Source: Marinimicrococcus sp033875255 | GTDB taxonomy: Bacteria > Pseudomonadota > Alphaproteobacteria > Geminicoccales > Geminicoccaceae | Direction: 5' to 3' | Length of the DNA: 64,000 nt | Assembly (NCBI GenBank): GCA_033875255.1 | Contig: JAWZSN010000023.1 | Location: forward strand, 24,708-88,707 | Part shown: one piece after another, positions 1 through 8,286 of the stretch | How the letters are laid out: every line of letters starts with the position of its first letter | How positions within the stretch are numbered: the first letter of the stretch is position 1 | Position numbers and translations under genes: made by a program | The notes under the pieces: model-generated | Seen by the model: the letters and a program-made list of their open reading frames with translations, nothing else | Told to the model about the DNA's origin: nothing | Database searches by the model: none

Positions 1-770
1 CGTGGCCGCGGATCCAGGGCGCGCTGGTCGACCAGGACACCATGGCGGTGACCTACGAGGCGTGGCGCGGCGAGCCGCGCGGCAAGCACAAGAAGGGCCA
101 GAGCTGGGACGGGCGCGGCGACTGCATCGACTGCAGGCAGTGCGTCGCGGTCTGCCCGATGGGCATCGACATTCGCGACGGCTTCCAGCTCGAGTGCATC
201 GGCTGCGGCCTGTGCATCGACGCGTGCGACGACGTGATGGAGCGCATCGGCCGGCCGCCTCGGCTGATCGCCTATGACAGCGAGCGCAACCAGGAGCGCC
301 GCGCCGCCGGCCAGGGCGCGGTCTACCGTCTCGTGCGCCCGCGCACGGTGCTCTACGCGGCAATCTGTTCCGGGGTGGCGCTCCTCATGCTGGGGACGCT
401 GGCGCTGCGCGCCGACACCGAGGTCAACGTGCTGCCCGAGCGCAACCCGCTCTTCGTGCGGCTGGCCGACGGCAGCATCCGCAACGCCTACACCCTCAAG
501 ATCCTCAACAAGGAGCGCGCCCTGCGCAGCTACGAGCTGCGGGCGGCGGACGCGTCCACGGCCCTGCTGCGGGTGGTCGGCCAGGACGAGCCCGCGGCAT
601 CGGTGGTCCTCGACGCACCGCCCGACGGCGTCGGCACCCACCGGCTGTTCGTGAGCCTGCCGGGCGAGGAGGTGGACGCCGCCACCACGACCATGACCTT
701 CGTGCTCACCGACCGTGCGAGCGGCGAGGAGCGCCGGTTCGAGACGGTGTTTCGGGGACCTGCATCATGA
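1..770 (+). CDS. ccoG: Cytochrome c oxidase accessory protein CcoG (FixG/RdxA), 3' part
   Basis: The 5' end lies outside the window; the frame reads from base 3. CcoG is a membrane iron-sulfur protein needed for assembly of cbb3-type cytochrome oxidase; the family links it to copper reduction or delivery. Visible here are two [4Fe-4S] motifs, CIDCRQCVAVCP (codons from base 123) and CIGCGLCIDACD (from base 195). One membrane segment follows (TVLYAAICSGVALLMLGTL), then a C-terminal periplasmic Ig-like domain ending in FETVFRGPAS. About 255 residues are present against roughly 480-530 for the family, so the N-terminal membrane half is missing. Its stop overlaps the ccoH start (ATGA), which indicates translational coupling in a ccoGHIS operon. 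Confidence 0.95.
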   Translation, partial: WPRIQGALVDQDTMAVTYEAWRGEPRGKHKKGQSWDGRGDCIDCRQCVAVCPMGIDIRDGFQLECIGCGLCIDACDDVMERIGRPPRLIAYDSERNQERRAAGQGAVYRLVRPRTVLYAAICSGVALLMLGTLALRADTEVNVLPERNPLFVRLADGSIRNAYTLKILNKERALRSYELRAADASTALLRVVGQDEPAASVVLDAPPDGVGTHRLFVSLPGEEVDAATTTMTFVLTDRASGEERRFETVFRGPAS

Positions 771-1267
771 GCGCTGCCCTCGGGCCGGCCGACGCAGGGC
801 GTCGCGGCCGGTGGATACCGTGGATCTTCGTCGCCGGCTTCGCCGTCGTCACGGCGGTCAACGCGACGATGATCTGGATAGCCGTGGACAGCTTCACCGG
901 TCTCGATACCGAGCGGTCCTACGATCGCGGGCTGGGCTACAACCGCAACCTCGAGGCGGCGCGCCGCCAGCAGGCGCTCGGCTGGCAGGCCGCGCTGACC
1001 GCGCGCGGCATTGATCGGGCCGCGGCCGAGCTGGTGCTCGAGGTGCAGGACGCCTCGGGGCGGCCGCTGACCGACGCCCGGGTCGAGGGGCAGCTTCGGC
1101 GGCCCAGCGCCGCCGCCCTCGATCGCGAGCTGGTGCTGCGGCCCGACGCGCCCGGCCGCTACCGGGTCCGCATCGAGCTCCCCGAGCCGGGGCTTTGGGA
1201 CGCGCATCTGCGGGTGACACGGGGCGGGGACCGGCTGGTGATCGACGAGCGGCTGGTGCTGCGGTGA
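767..1267 (+). CDS. ccoH: Cytochrome oxidase assembly protein FixH/CcoH
   Basis: This is a 166-residue membrane-anchored protein required for maturation of cbb3 oxidase. The family is thought to help load copper or stabilise the complex together with the CcoI ATPase. An N-terminal transmembrane helix is visible at about residues 14-36 (WIPWIFVAGFAVV and onward). It is followed by the FixH-type segment SYDRGLGYNRNLEAARRQ and a periplasmic beta-rich domain (LVLEVQDASGRPL, GRYRVRIELPEPG). The start ATG overlaps the ccoG stop by 4 nt. The stop overlaps the GTG start of ccoI. Identity is supported by both sequence and gene order. Confidence 0.93.
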   Translation: MSAALGPADAGRRGRWIPWIFVAGFAVVTAVNATMIWIAVDSFTGLDTERSYDRGLGYNRNLEAARRQQALGWQAALTARGIDRAAAELVLEVQDASGRPLTDARVEGQLRRPSAAALDRELVLRPDAPGRYRVRIELPEPGLWDAHLRVTRGGDRLVIDERLVLR

Positions 1268-3462
1268 GCGCGGCCGTCCTGCAGCCGGGTGCCGACGTGC
1301 TGGCCTTCGTGCGTCGCGATCCGGGCGACGGGCTCAACGAGCTGCAGCTCATGCTCGAGGGCGTTCACTGTGGTGCCTGCGTACGGCGGATCGAGCGGGC
1401 CCTGGCCCGCCAGGGCGATCTGGAGACCGCACGGGTCAACCTCACCACGAGGCGGCTGACGCTGCGCTGGCCGGGCGAGCCCGCGCGCGCCGGCGCTCTG
1501 GTCGGGACGGTCACCAAGCTGGGCTACGGCGCGGTGCCGTTCGATCCCGAGCGTCTCGCCTCGCTCGACGGCCGGGGCGAGCGCGAGCTGCTGCTGGCCA
1601 TGGGCGTGGCGGGTTTCGCCGCCGCCAACGTGATGCTCCTCGCGGTCTCGGTCTGGGCCGGGCACGCCCAGGGCATGGGCGAGGCGACCCGCGGCTTCCT
1701 GCACTGGTTCCAGGCGCTGATCGCCCTGCCGGCGATCGTCTTCGCCGGCCGGCCGTTCTTCCGCTCGGCGCTGGCCGCGCTGCGCGCCGGGCACGCCAAC
1801 ATGGACGTGCCGATCTCGCTGGCGGTGCTGCTGGCCCCGGCCATGAGCCTTGCCGAGACCGTGCGCGGCGGCGAGCACGCCTATTTCGACAGCGCCATCA
1901 CCCTGCTCTTCTTCCTGCTGGTGGGCCGCTATCTCGACGCCCGGGCACGCGGCGCCGCACGCGCCGCCGGGGCCCGCCTGCTGGCCCTCAACGCGGGCTC
2001 GGTGACGGTCCTGCTGCCCGACGGCACGACCCGGAGCATGCGCCCCGAGGCGGTCGAGGCCGGCCAGACGGTGCTGGTGGCGGCCGGCGAGCGGCTCGGC
2101 GTCGACGGCACGGTGAGCGAGGGCAGCTCCGAGCTCGACACCAGCCTGATCACCGGCGAGACGCTGCCGCGGCCGGCTCTCCCCGGCGAGCCGGTGTTCG
2201 CCGGCACGCTCAACATCGCAGCGCCCTTGCGGGTGACGGTCAGCTCGGCGGGCGAGGGCACGCTGCTGGCCGGAATCGTGCGCCTCATGGAGGCTGCCGA
2301 GCAGCGCCGCGGGCGGTTCGTGGCGCTGGCCGACCGGGTGGCGCGGCTCTACGCGCCGGTCGTCCACACCCTGGCGCTGGCGACCTTCCTGGGCTGGTGG
2401 CTGGTGATGGGGGCTCCCTGGCAGGAGGCGCTGATGACCGCGGTGGCGGTGCTCATCATCACCTGTCCCTGCGCCCTGGGTCTCGCCGTTCCGGCCGTGC
2501 AGGTGATCGCCGCCGGCCGGCTGATGCGCCGCGGCACCCTGTTGAAGTCGGGCACCGCGCTGGAGCGCTTTGCCCGCGTCGACACCGTCGTCTTCGACAA
2601 GACCGGCACGCTGACCCTGGGCCGGCTGGAGCTGCAGGGCGAGGGCGTCGATCCGGAGGCGCTGGCCGCGGCCGCGGCGATGGCGGCAAGCTCGCGCCAT
2701 CCGCTGGCACGCGCGCTGGCCGCCGCCTGCCCGGACGCGCGCCCCGTCCCGGGCGTGCGCGAGCTGCCAGGGCTCGGGCTGGTCCGCGATGCCGCGGACG
2801 GCGAATGGCGGCTGGGGCGGCGCGGCTGGGCCGCCCAGGCGCCCGAGGACGGCGTGCCGGGAGCCGAGCTCTGGCTCGGCCGGCCGGGCAGGGCGCCGGT
2901 GCGCTTCCGCTTCGCCGACCAGCTGCGCCCGGACGCAAGGGAGGTGTTGGCCGCGCTTCGCGCTCGCGGGCTTGCCGTCGAGCTGCTGTCCGGCGACCGC
3001 GTGGCCACCGTCGCCGAGCTCGCCGTGGAGCTCGGCATCGCCGACTGGCGGGCCGGGCTGACGCCGGCGCAGAAGGTCGAGCGGCTGGAGGAGCTGGCCG
3101 CGGGCGGCCGCCGGGTGCTGATGGTGGGCGACGGGCTCAACGACGCCCCCTCGCTGGCGGCCGCCTATGCCTCGCTGTCACCCTCCAGCGCGGTGGACAT
3201 CAGCCAGACGGCCGCCGATGCGGTCTTCCAGGGTGAGGCCCTGGAGCCGGTCCTCGAGCTGCTGGAGCTGGCGCGCCGTGCCGAGCGCCACGTCCTGCAG
3301 AACTTCGCCCTCTCCTTCGGCTACAATCTCCTGACGGTGCCGCTCGCCGTCCTCGGTTTCGTCACCCCGCTGGTGGCAGCCATTGCCATGAGCTCGAGCT
3401 CGCTGCTGGTGGTCGGCAACGCGCTCCGCCTCGGCCTTGCCGGCAGGCGGGGGCGGACGTGA
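1264..3462 (+). CDS. ccoI: Copper-translocating P-type ATPase CcoI/FixI
   Basis: This is a heavy-metal P1B ATPase of about 732 residues that exports copper for insertion into cbb3 oxidase. An N-terminal HMA domain carries GVHCGACVRRIE (C36, C39). The membrane metal site CPC is at residues 401-403. The phosphorylation motif DKTGTLT starts at D445 and the hinge motif GDGLNDAP is near 622. I chose the GTG at 1264 because it overlaps the ccoH stop (GTGA), the same junction type used between ccoI and ccoS. An in-frame upstream ATG at 1195 would lie deep inside ccoH. The protein acts in the inner membrane alongside CcoH and CcoS. Confidence 0.96.
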   Translation: MSAAVLQPGADVLAFVRRDPGDGLNELQLMLEGVHCGACVRRIERALARQGDLETARVNLTTRRLTLRWPGEPARAGALVGTVTKLGYGAVPFDPERLASLDGRGERELLLAMGVAGFAAANVMLLAVSVWAGHAQGMGEATRGFLHWFQALIALPAIVFAGRPFFRSALAALRAGHANMDVPISLAVLLAPAMSLAETVRGGEHAYFDSAITLLFFLLVGRYLDARARGAARAAGARLLALNAGSVTVLLPDGTTRSMRPEAVEAGQTVLVAAGERLGVDGTVSEGSSELDTSLITGETLPRPALPGEPVFAGTLNIAAPLRVTVSSAGEGTLLAGIVRLMEAAEQRRGRFVALADRVARLYAPVVHTLALATFLGWWLVMGAPWQEALMTAVAVLIITCPCALGLAVPAVQVIAAGRLMRRGTLLKSGTALERFARVDTVVFDKTGTLTLGRLELQGEGVDPEALAAAAAMAASSRHPLARALAAACPDARPVPGVRELPGLGLVRDAADGEWRLGRRGWAAQAPEDGVPGAELWLGRPGRAPVRFRFADQLRPDAREVLAALRARGLAVELLSGDRVATVAELAVELGIADWRAGLTPAQKVERLEELAAGGRRVLMVGDGLNDAPSLAAAYASLSPSSAVDISQTAADAVFQGEALEPVLELLELARRAERHVLQNFALSFGYNLLTVPLAVLGFVTPLVAAIAMSSSSLLVVGNALRLGLAGRRGRT

Positions 3463-3632
3463 GCGGCCTGCTCTACCTGATCCCGATCGCCCTGGTCCTG
3501 GGCCTGCTCGGCCTCGGCGCCTTCGTCTGGGCGCTGCGCAGCGGCCAGTATGACGACCTCGACGGCGAGGCGGCGCGGATCCTCTTCGACGAGGAGGATG
3601 ACCATGGCGGGGAGCCGCGCGCGCACTCCTGA
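3459..3632 (+). CDS. ccoS: cbb3-type cytochrome oxidase assembly protein CcoS
   Basis: This 57-residue protein begins with a GTG that overlaps the ccoI stop (GTGA). It starts MSGLLYLIPIALVLGLLG, giving one N-terminal membrane helix. It continues with the CcoS hallmark FVWALRSGQYDDLDGEAARIL, where an acidic stretch follows the single helix. Length, topology and position as the last gene of ccoGHIS all match the family. CcoS is required for cofactor insertion into cbb3 oxidase. The small size makes it easy to miss in automated annotation. Confidence 0.94.
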   Translation: MSGLLYLIPIALVLGLLGLGAFVWALRSGQYDDLDGEAARILFDEEDDHGGEPRAHS

Positions 3633-3652
3633 GGCCGGCGCTGCCTGATCGG

Positions 3653-3690
3653 AAGCGCTGCGCGCGGCCTTTCTCCTCTTCCTCGCTCGG
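3653..3690 (+). terminator. Terminator-like GC motif with T/C-rich tail after ccoS
   Basis: Twenty bases past the ccoS stop lies AAGCGCTGCGCGCGGCC (3653-3669), followed by a pyrimidine-rich run (tttctcctcttcctc). This closely resembles the 18-bp motif AAGGCGCTGCGCGCGGCT found after moaE, after the GlsB-like gene and, in inverse orientation, after the SDR gene. The motif can fold as AAGgCGC-TGCGC-GCGgCTT. The rest of 3691-3916 holds no gene that I recognise. Terminator function is inferred. Confidence 0.5.
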
Positions 3691-3916
3691 TTGGCGGTGC
3701 GAGGGTGGCCGCAGGGACGCCACCTCGCGGGGCGCGGCGGCCGCGCCACGCCCTGCCTGACGCGCGGCACCATCGCCGGGGCTGCGATTGCGCTCGAGGG
3801 GGAGCCGTTCTAGGTGTGGCGGCGTGGCCCTTCGGGGCAGGCACCAACCAGCGCAGAGCGCGCGGCGGCCTGGACGCTCCTCGCGGCCGCGCGGGCAGAG
3901 GAGCACGCCCGTCGCG

Positions 3917-4912
3917 ATGACTTCCCAGATCGCCGTTCCGACTCTCGAGGAGATCCGTGCCGCCCGCCAGGCGCTGCGCGGCCGCGTCGCCCTCACGCCC
4001 GTTCTCGACTGGGACGGCCCCGAGTTCCGGGCGCTTCTACCGGAGGGTACCAGGGTCAATCTCAAGCTCGAGCTGTTCCAGCATACCGGCAGCTTCAAGG
4101 CGCGCGGCGCGCTGACCGTCATGACCGGCCTGTCCCGCGAGGCGCTGGAGCGCGGCGTCACCGCGGTCTCGGCCGGCAACCACGCCATTGCCACCGCCTG
4201 GGCCGCCAGGGAGCTGGGCAGCCACGCCAGGGTGGTGATGTTCAAGAGCGCCAATCCGGCGCGCATCGCCAAGGTCCGCCGCTACGGCGGCGAGGTGGTG
4301 ATCGCCGACGACGTGGCCGGCGCCTTCGCCGAGGCCGAGCGGATCGAGCGCGAGGAGGGACGCACCTTCGTCCACCCCTACGAAGGGCCGCGCACCGCGC
4401 TCGGCACCGCCACGATCGGCCAGGAATGGCTGGAGCAGGCGGGCGGGCTCGATGCGGTGATCGTTCCGGTCGGTGGCGGCGGGCTGCTGGCCGGCATCTC
4501 GGCGGCGGTCGGGCAGGCCAGCCCCTCGACCCGCGTCTTCGGTGTGGAACCCTTCGGCGCCGACAGCATGTGGCGCAGCTTCGAGGCCGGCGAGCCCCGC
4601 GCCATCGACAAGCCGCGGACCATCGCCGACAGCTTGGGCGCTCCCTTTGCGCTGCCCTACAGCTTCGGCCTGTGCCGCCGCTTCACCGAGGAGATCGTGC
4701 GCATCGAGGACGCGGCCATGCAGCGCGCCATGGCGCTGCTTCTCGACGGGCTCAAGCTCGCCTGCGAGCCGGCCGGCGCTGCCGCCACCGCGGCCCTTCT
4801 CGGGCCGCTGCGCGAGCGCCTCGCCGGCAAGCGGGTGGGCATCATCGTGTGTGGCTCCAATATAGATCTCGACAGCTACACGAAGCTTTTGGCCGCAGCC
4901 CCGGACGCTTGA
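3917..4912 (+). CDS. PLP-dependent threonine/serine dehydratase family protein
   Basis: This 331-residue fold-type II PLP enzyme resembles catabolic threonine or serine dehydratases, which deaminate threonine/serine to 2-oxo acids. The Schiff-base lysine is K61 in SFKARGA. The phosphate-binding glycine loop is VGGGGLLAG and the cofactor-contacting asparagine lies in SAGNHAIA. There is no C-terminal ACT domain, so it is the short, non-biosynthetic type; racemase or hydroxyaspartate dehydratase activities are possible within the same family. I chose the ATG at 3917 (MTSQIAVPTLEEI) because family homology begins there; longer starts add low-complexity Arg/Ser sequence. It precedes uvrC by 32 bp on the same strand. 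Confidence 0.85.
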   Translation: MTSQIAVPTLEEIRAARQALRGRVALTPVLDWDGPEFRALLPEGTRVNLKLELFQHTGSFKARGALTVMTGLSREALERGVTAVSAGNHAIATAWAARELGSHARVVMFKSANPARIAKVRRYGGEVVIADDVAGAFAEAERIEREEGRTFVHPYEGPRTALGTATIGQEWLEQAGGLDAVIVPVGGGGLLAGISAAVGQASPSTRVFGVEPFGADSMWRSFEAGEPRAIDKPRTIADSLGAPFALPYSFGLCRRFTEEIVRIEDAAMQRAMALLLDGLKLACEPAGAAATAALLGPLRERLAGKRVGIIVCGSNIDLDSYTKLLAAAPDA

Positions 4913-4944
4913 CGGGGGCGGGCCGCATCGCCACCACGAGGACC

Positions 4945-6852
4945 ATGGCGGAACTGCTGGAACACGAAGCCGGGACGCGGGGCGAGGGGCCCCTGTCCGG
5001 AGGAGCATCGCTCAAGGGTGCGGCGCTGGTGCGCAGCCTGCTGCCGCGCCTGCCCAACGAATCCGGTGTCTACCGGATGCTCGACGAGAAGGGCGAGCTG
5101 CTCTACGTCGGCAAGGCTGCCTCGCTCAAGAAGCGGGTCGCCGCCTATGCCAGCCCGCACAAGCTCACCGCCCGCCTGCAGCGCATGGTGGCGCTCACGC
5201 GCTCGATGGAGTTCGTGACCACCGGCAGCGAGGTCGAGGCGCTGCTTCTCGAGGCCAACCTCATCAAGCGGTGGAAGCCCGCCTTCAACATCGTCCTGCG
5301 CGACGACAAGAGCTTCCCCTACATCTATCTGCGTCGCGACCACGAATGGCCGATGATCGGCAAGCAGCGCGGGGCGCGACGCGAGGGCCGCGAGTATTTC
5401 GGCCCGTTCGCCTCGGCGGGCGCGGTCAACGAGACGCTCAACGCGCTGTTGCGGGCCTTCCCGCTCAGGAGCTGCTCCGACAGCATCTTCGAGAACCGCA
5501 CGCGGCCCTGCCTGCAGTACCAGATCAAGCGCTGCACCGCGCCCTGCGTCGGACGGATCGGGCGCGAGGATTACGAGCGGCTGGTGGGCGAGGTGCGGGC
5601 CTTCCTGACGGGCCGCTCGCGCGACGTCCAAGAGCGGCTCCAGGACGAGATGGCGAAGGCCGCCGAGCGGCTGGATTTCGAGACGGCGGCGGTGCTGCGC
5701 GACCGGCTCAAGGCGCTGGCCCATATCAGCAGCCGCCAGGGCATCAACACCGACGCCGTCGAGGATGCCGACGTGATCGCCGCCCACGAGGAGGGCGGGC
5801 AGGTCTGCGTCCAGGTGTTCTTCTATCGGGGCGGCCGCAACTACGGGAACCGCGCCTACTACCCGGCACACACCCGCGACAGCGATCTGTCCGAGATCCT
5901 CGAGGCGTTCCTCGTGCAGTTCTACAGCGAGCGCCAGCCGCCGCGGCTGGTGCTGCTCGCCGGGCGGGTGGCCGAGCAGGAGCTGGTGGCCGACGCCCTG
6001 GGCGTGCGGGCGGGCCGGAAGGTCGAGATCGCCGTGCCGCAGCGCGGCGAGAAGCGGCAGCTGGTCGAGATCGCGCTGGGCAATGCCCGCCAGGCGCTGG
6101 CCCGCCGCCTCGCCGACGCCGATGCGCAGGGCCATCTCCTGGAGGAGCTGGCCCGGCGCCTGGGCCTGGCTGCCGCGCCGCGCCGTATCGAGGTCTACGA
6201 CAACAGCCACATCCAGGGCAGCCATGCGGTCGGCACGTTCATCGTCGCCGGTCCCGAGGGCCTCGACCGCAAGGCCTACCGGACCTTCAACATCAAGGAC
6301 AGCGAGCTTCGCCCCGGCGACGACTATGCGATGATGCGCGAGGTGCTGCGGCGGCGCTTTGCCCGGCTGGTGAAGGAGGATCCCGGCCGCCAGGCCGAGG
6401 GCTGGCCCGACCTGGTGATCCTCGACGGCGGCGCCGGCCAGCTCGCTGCCGGCTGCGAGGTGCTGGGGGATCTCGGGCTGGGGGATCTGGCGCTGGCGGC
6501 GGTTGCCAAGGGGCCGGACCGCGACGCAGGGCGCGAGCGTTTCTTCCTCCCGGGACGCGAACCCTTCATGCTGGACCCGCGCGACCCCGTGCTCTACCTT
6601 GTGCAGAGACTTCGTGACGAGGCGCACCGTTTTGCGATCACCACGCATCGCGGGCGGCGCGCAAAGACGATCGGGCGCTCGGCGCTCGACGAGGTCCCGG
6701 GGATCGGAGCCAAGCGGAAACGGGCCTTGCTCAATCATTTCGGGTCGGTCCGCGGTGTCGCCCAGGCCGGGCTTCTCGATCTCGAGCAGACGCCAGGCGT
6801 CAGCAAGGCCGTCGCCAAGGCGATCCATGACCACTTCCACGACAGCCGCTGA
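4945..6852 (+). CDS. uvrC: Excinuclease ABC subunit C
   Basis: UvrC is the dual-incision endonuclease of nucleotide excision repair. The 635-residue length is normal for the family. In order there are a GIY-YIG nuclease domain (SGVYRMLDEKGELLYVGKA), a UVR coiled-coil segment binding UvrB (AERLDFETAAVLRDRLKAL), the RNase H-like 5'-incision domain (EVYDNSHIQG, DLVILDGGAGQ) and a C-terminal double helix-hairpin-helix (VPGIGAKRKRALL, TPGVSKAVAKAI). The start at 4945 (MAELLEHEAG) gives a short N-terminal extension; a long upstream open frame is an out-of-phase shadow of the dehydratase gene. It is followed by pgsA, a pairing common in alphaproteobacteria. Confidence 0.97.
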   Translation: MAELLEHEAGTRGEGPLSGGASLKGAALVRSLLPRLPNESGVYRMLDEKGELLYVGKAASLKKRVAAYASPHKLTARLQRMVALTRSMEFVTTGSEVEALLLEANLIKRWKPAFNIVLRDDKSFPYIYLRRDHEWPMIGKQRGARREGREYFGPFASAGAVNETLNALLRAFPLRSCSDSIFENRTRPCLQYQIKRCTAPCVGRIGREDYERLVGEVRAFLTGRSRDVQERLQDEMAKAAERLDFETAAVLRDRLKALAHISSRQGINTDAVEDADVIAAHEEGGQVCVQVFFYRGGRNYGNRAYYPAHTRDSDLSEILEAFLVQFYSERQPPRLVLLAGRVAEQELVADALGVRAGRKVEIAVPQRGEKRQLVEIALGNARQALARRLADADAQGHLLEELARRLGLAAAPRRIEVYDNSHIQGSHAVGTFIVAGPEGLDRKAYRTFNIKDSELRPGDDYAMMREVLRRRFARLVKEDPGRQAEGWPDLVILDGGAGQLAAGCEVLGDLGLGDLALAAVAKGPDRDAGRERFFLPGREPFMLDPRDPVLYLVQRLRDEAHRFAITTHRGRRAKTIGRSALDEVPGIGAKRKRALLNHFGSVRGVAQAGLLDLEQTPGVSKAVAKAIHDHFHDSR

Positions 6853-6868
6853 GAGCGCCCGCCTCGCA

Positions 6869-7465
6869 ATGCTCACCAGTGCGCCCAATCTTCTGACACT
6901 GTTTCGGGTAGTGCTGATCCCGATGCTGGTCGGCCTCTTCTATGTCGACGGCACATGGGGTCGCTACGCCGCCTGCCTGGTCTTCACCATCGCCGCCGGC
7001 ACCGACTATGTGGACGGCTGGCTGGCCCGGAGCTGGCAGCAGCAGTCGGCCTTCGGCCGCTGGCTCGACCCTGTCGCCGACAAGATGCTGGTGACCGCCA
7101 CCGTGCTGATGCTGGTCGGTTTCGAGCGGGCGCCGCTGCTCCCGGCCATGGTGATCGTGCTGCGCGAGATCATGGTCTCGGGCCTGCGCGAGTACATGGC
7201 CGAGGTTGCCGTCGGCCTGCCGGTGAGCAAGCTCGCCAAGTGGAAGACGGCCGTGCAGATGGCCGCCATCGGCGTCCTCCTCGTGGGCGAAGCAGGGCCG
7301 GTCTGGCTGCCGCTCGAGGCGATCGGCTGGTGGGGCCTGTGGGCCGCGGCCTTGCTGACGCTGGTGACCGGCTGGGACTATCTCCAGGCCGGCATTCGTC
7401 ACATGCTGGGCGACCGGCGCAAGGGGCCGCTGCCGCACGCCGAGAAGATCACCCCGGCGCGCTGA
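6869..7465 (+). CDS. pgsA: CDP-diacylglycerol--glycerol-3-phosphate 3-phosphatidyltransferase
   Basis: This 198-residue integral membrane enzyme makes phosphatidylglycerol phosphate from CDP-diacylglycerol and glycerol 3-phosphate. The CDP-alcohol phosphotransferase signature is complete: D-Y-V-D-G-W-L-A-R, eight residues, then G-R-W-L-D-P-V-A-D. Several hydrophobic helices follow. The start at 6869 (MLTSAPNLLTLFRV) matches the usual PgsA N-terminus. An alternative ATG at 6827 would add 14 residues and overlap uvrC by 26 nt; neither has a strong Shine-Dalgarno sequence. Confidence 0.95.
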   Translation: MLTSAPNLLTLFRVVLIPMLVGLFYVDGTWGRYAACLVFTIAAGTDYVDGWLARSWQQQSAFGRWLDPVADKMLVTATVLMLVGFERAPLLPAMVIVLREIMVSGLREYMAEVAVGLPVSKLAKWKTAVQMAAIGVLLVGEAGPVWLPLEAIGWWGLWAAALLTLVTGWDYLQAGIRHMLGDRRKGPLPHAEKITPAR

Positions 7466-7493
7466 GCGCCGCAAGCCTTCGAGGGGGGCCGCG

Positions 7494-7745
7494 ATGAAGG
7501 TCCGCTATTTCGCCTGGCTCAGGCAGCGCACCGGCTGCGCCGAGGAAGAGGTGAGCCTGCCGGCCGCGGTTCGCACGGTGGGCGATCTCATGCACTGGCT
7601 GGGCGAGCGCCACCCGCGTTTCGCCGAGGCCTGCGCCTCGGCCGGCGTGGTGCGCTGCGCCGTCAACCAGGACTATGTGAGCACCGACGCCCCCGTCGCG
7701 GCCGGCGACGAGGTGGCCTTCTTCCCGCCGGTGACGGGCGGCTGA
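7494..7745 (+). CDS. moaD: Molybdopterin synthase small subunit MoaD
   Basis: This 83-residue ubiquitin-like sulfur carrier ends in the obligatory Gly-Gly (FFPPVTGG). The C-terminal glycine becomes a thiocarboxylate that supplies the dithiolene sulfurs of molybdopterin. The N-terminus MKVRYFAWLRQRTG is typical. It is preceded by a purine-rich Shine-Dalgarno sequence (gagggggg) and its stop overlaps the moaE start (TGATG), so the two synthase subunits are coupled. No MoeB/ThiF-type activating enzyme is encoded nearby. Confidence 0.95.
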   Translation: MKVRYFAWLRQRTGCAEEEVSLPAAVRTVGDLMHWLGERHPRFAEACASAGVVRCAVNQDYVSTDAPVAAGDEVAFFPPVTGG

Positions 7746-8206
7746 TGATCCGGGTGCAGGCCGAGCGGTTCGAGCCCGGCGCCGAGCTCGCAGCCTTCGC
7801 GAAGGGTCGCCAGGACGTCGGCGGTATCGCCACTTTCGTGGGGCTGGTGCGCGAGGACAAGGAGCATGGCCGGGTCCGCGCCATGACCCTCGAGCATTAT
7901 CCCGGCATGACCGAGCGGAAGCTCGAGGAGATCGCCCTCGAGGCGAACCGCCGCTGGCCGCTGCTCGACCTCCTGGTGATCCACCGCCATGGTCGCATGG
8001 AGCCGGGCGAGCCCATCGTCCTGGTGGCCGTGGCCTCCAGCCACCGCGAGGACGCCTTCGCCGCCTGCTCCTTCCTGATGGACTGGCTCAAGACCAAGGC
8101 ACCTTTCTGGAAGCTCGAGGAAACCGACGAGGGCGAGCGCTGGGTCGACGCCCGAGCGAGCGACGATGCCGCCGCGGCGCGCTGGCAGGAGCCCGGCCAG
8201 GGCTGA
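7745..8206 (+). CDS. moaE: Molybdopterin synthase large subunit MoaE
   Basis: This 153-residue catalytic subunit converts cyclic pyranopterin monophosphate to molybdopterin using MoaD thiocarboxylate. Family segments are visible: DVGGIATFVGLVR, the core LEHYPGMTERKLEEI, HRHGRMEPGEPIV, and the lysine-containing active-site stretch FLMDWLKTKAPFWKLE. It overlaps moaD by one base and ends the uvrC-pgsA-moaDE run. Downstream is a 0.9-kb repeat region rather than another gene. Confidence 0.95.
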   Translation: MIRVQAERFEPGAELAAFAKGRQDVGGIATFVGLVREDKEHGRVRAMTLEHYPGMTERKLEEIALEANRRWPLLDLLVIHRHGRMEPGEPIVLVAVASSHREDAFAACSFLMDWLKTKAPFWKLEETDEGERWVDARASDDAAAARWQEPGQG

Positions 8207-8240
8207 GGAGCCGGTGAGCGAGCGGGCGACGGGGCGGCGC

Positions 8241-8258
8241 AAGGCGCTGCGCGCGGCT
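8241..8258 (+). repeat. 18-bp terminator-like repeat motif after moaE
   Basis: The sequence AAGGCGCTGCGCGCGGCT lies 34 bp after the moaE stop. Its exact reverse complement occurs at 8464-8481 and 8723-8740. Exact copies also flank the second repeat locus (53046-53063 forward, 53526-53543 inverted). It can form an imperfect hairpin with a G-G mismatch (AAGgCGC, loop TGCGC, GCGgCTT). Its position just past a stop codon suggests transcription termination or RNA 3'-end protection; this is inference. Confidence 0.65.
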
Positions 8259-8286
8259 TGCGTTCACCGGGCCTTCAGCTTTCACC

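Noticed and set aside
4876..6888. Long minus-strand open frame antisense to uvrC
   Set aside because: It mirrors codon structure of uvrC, shows no domain, and has no ribosome site.
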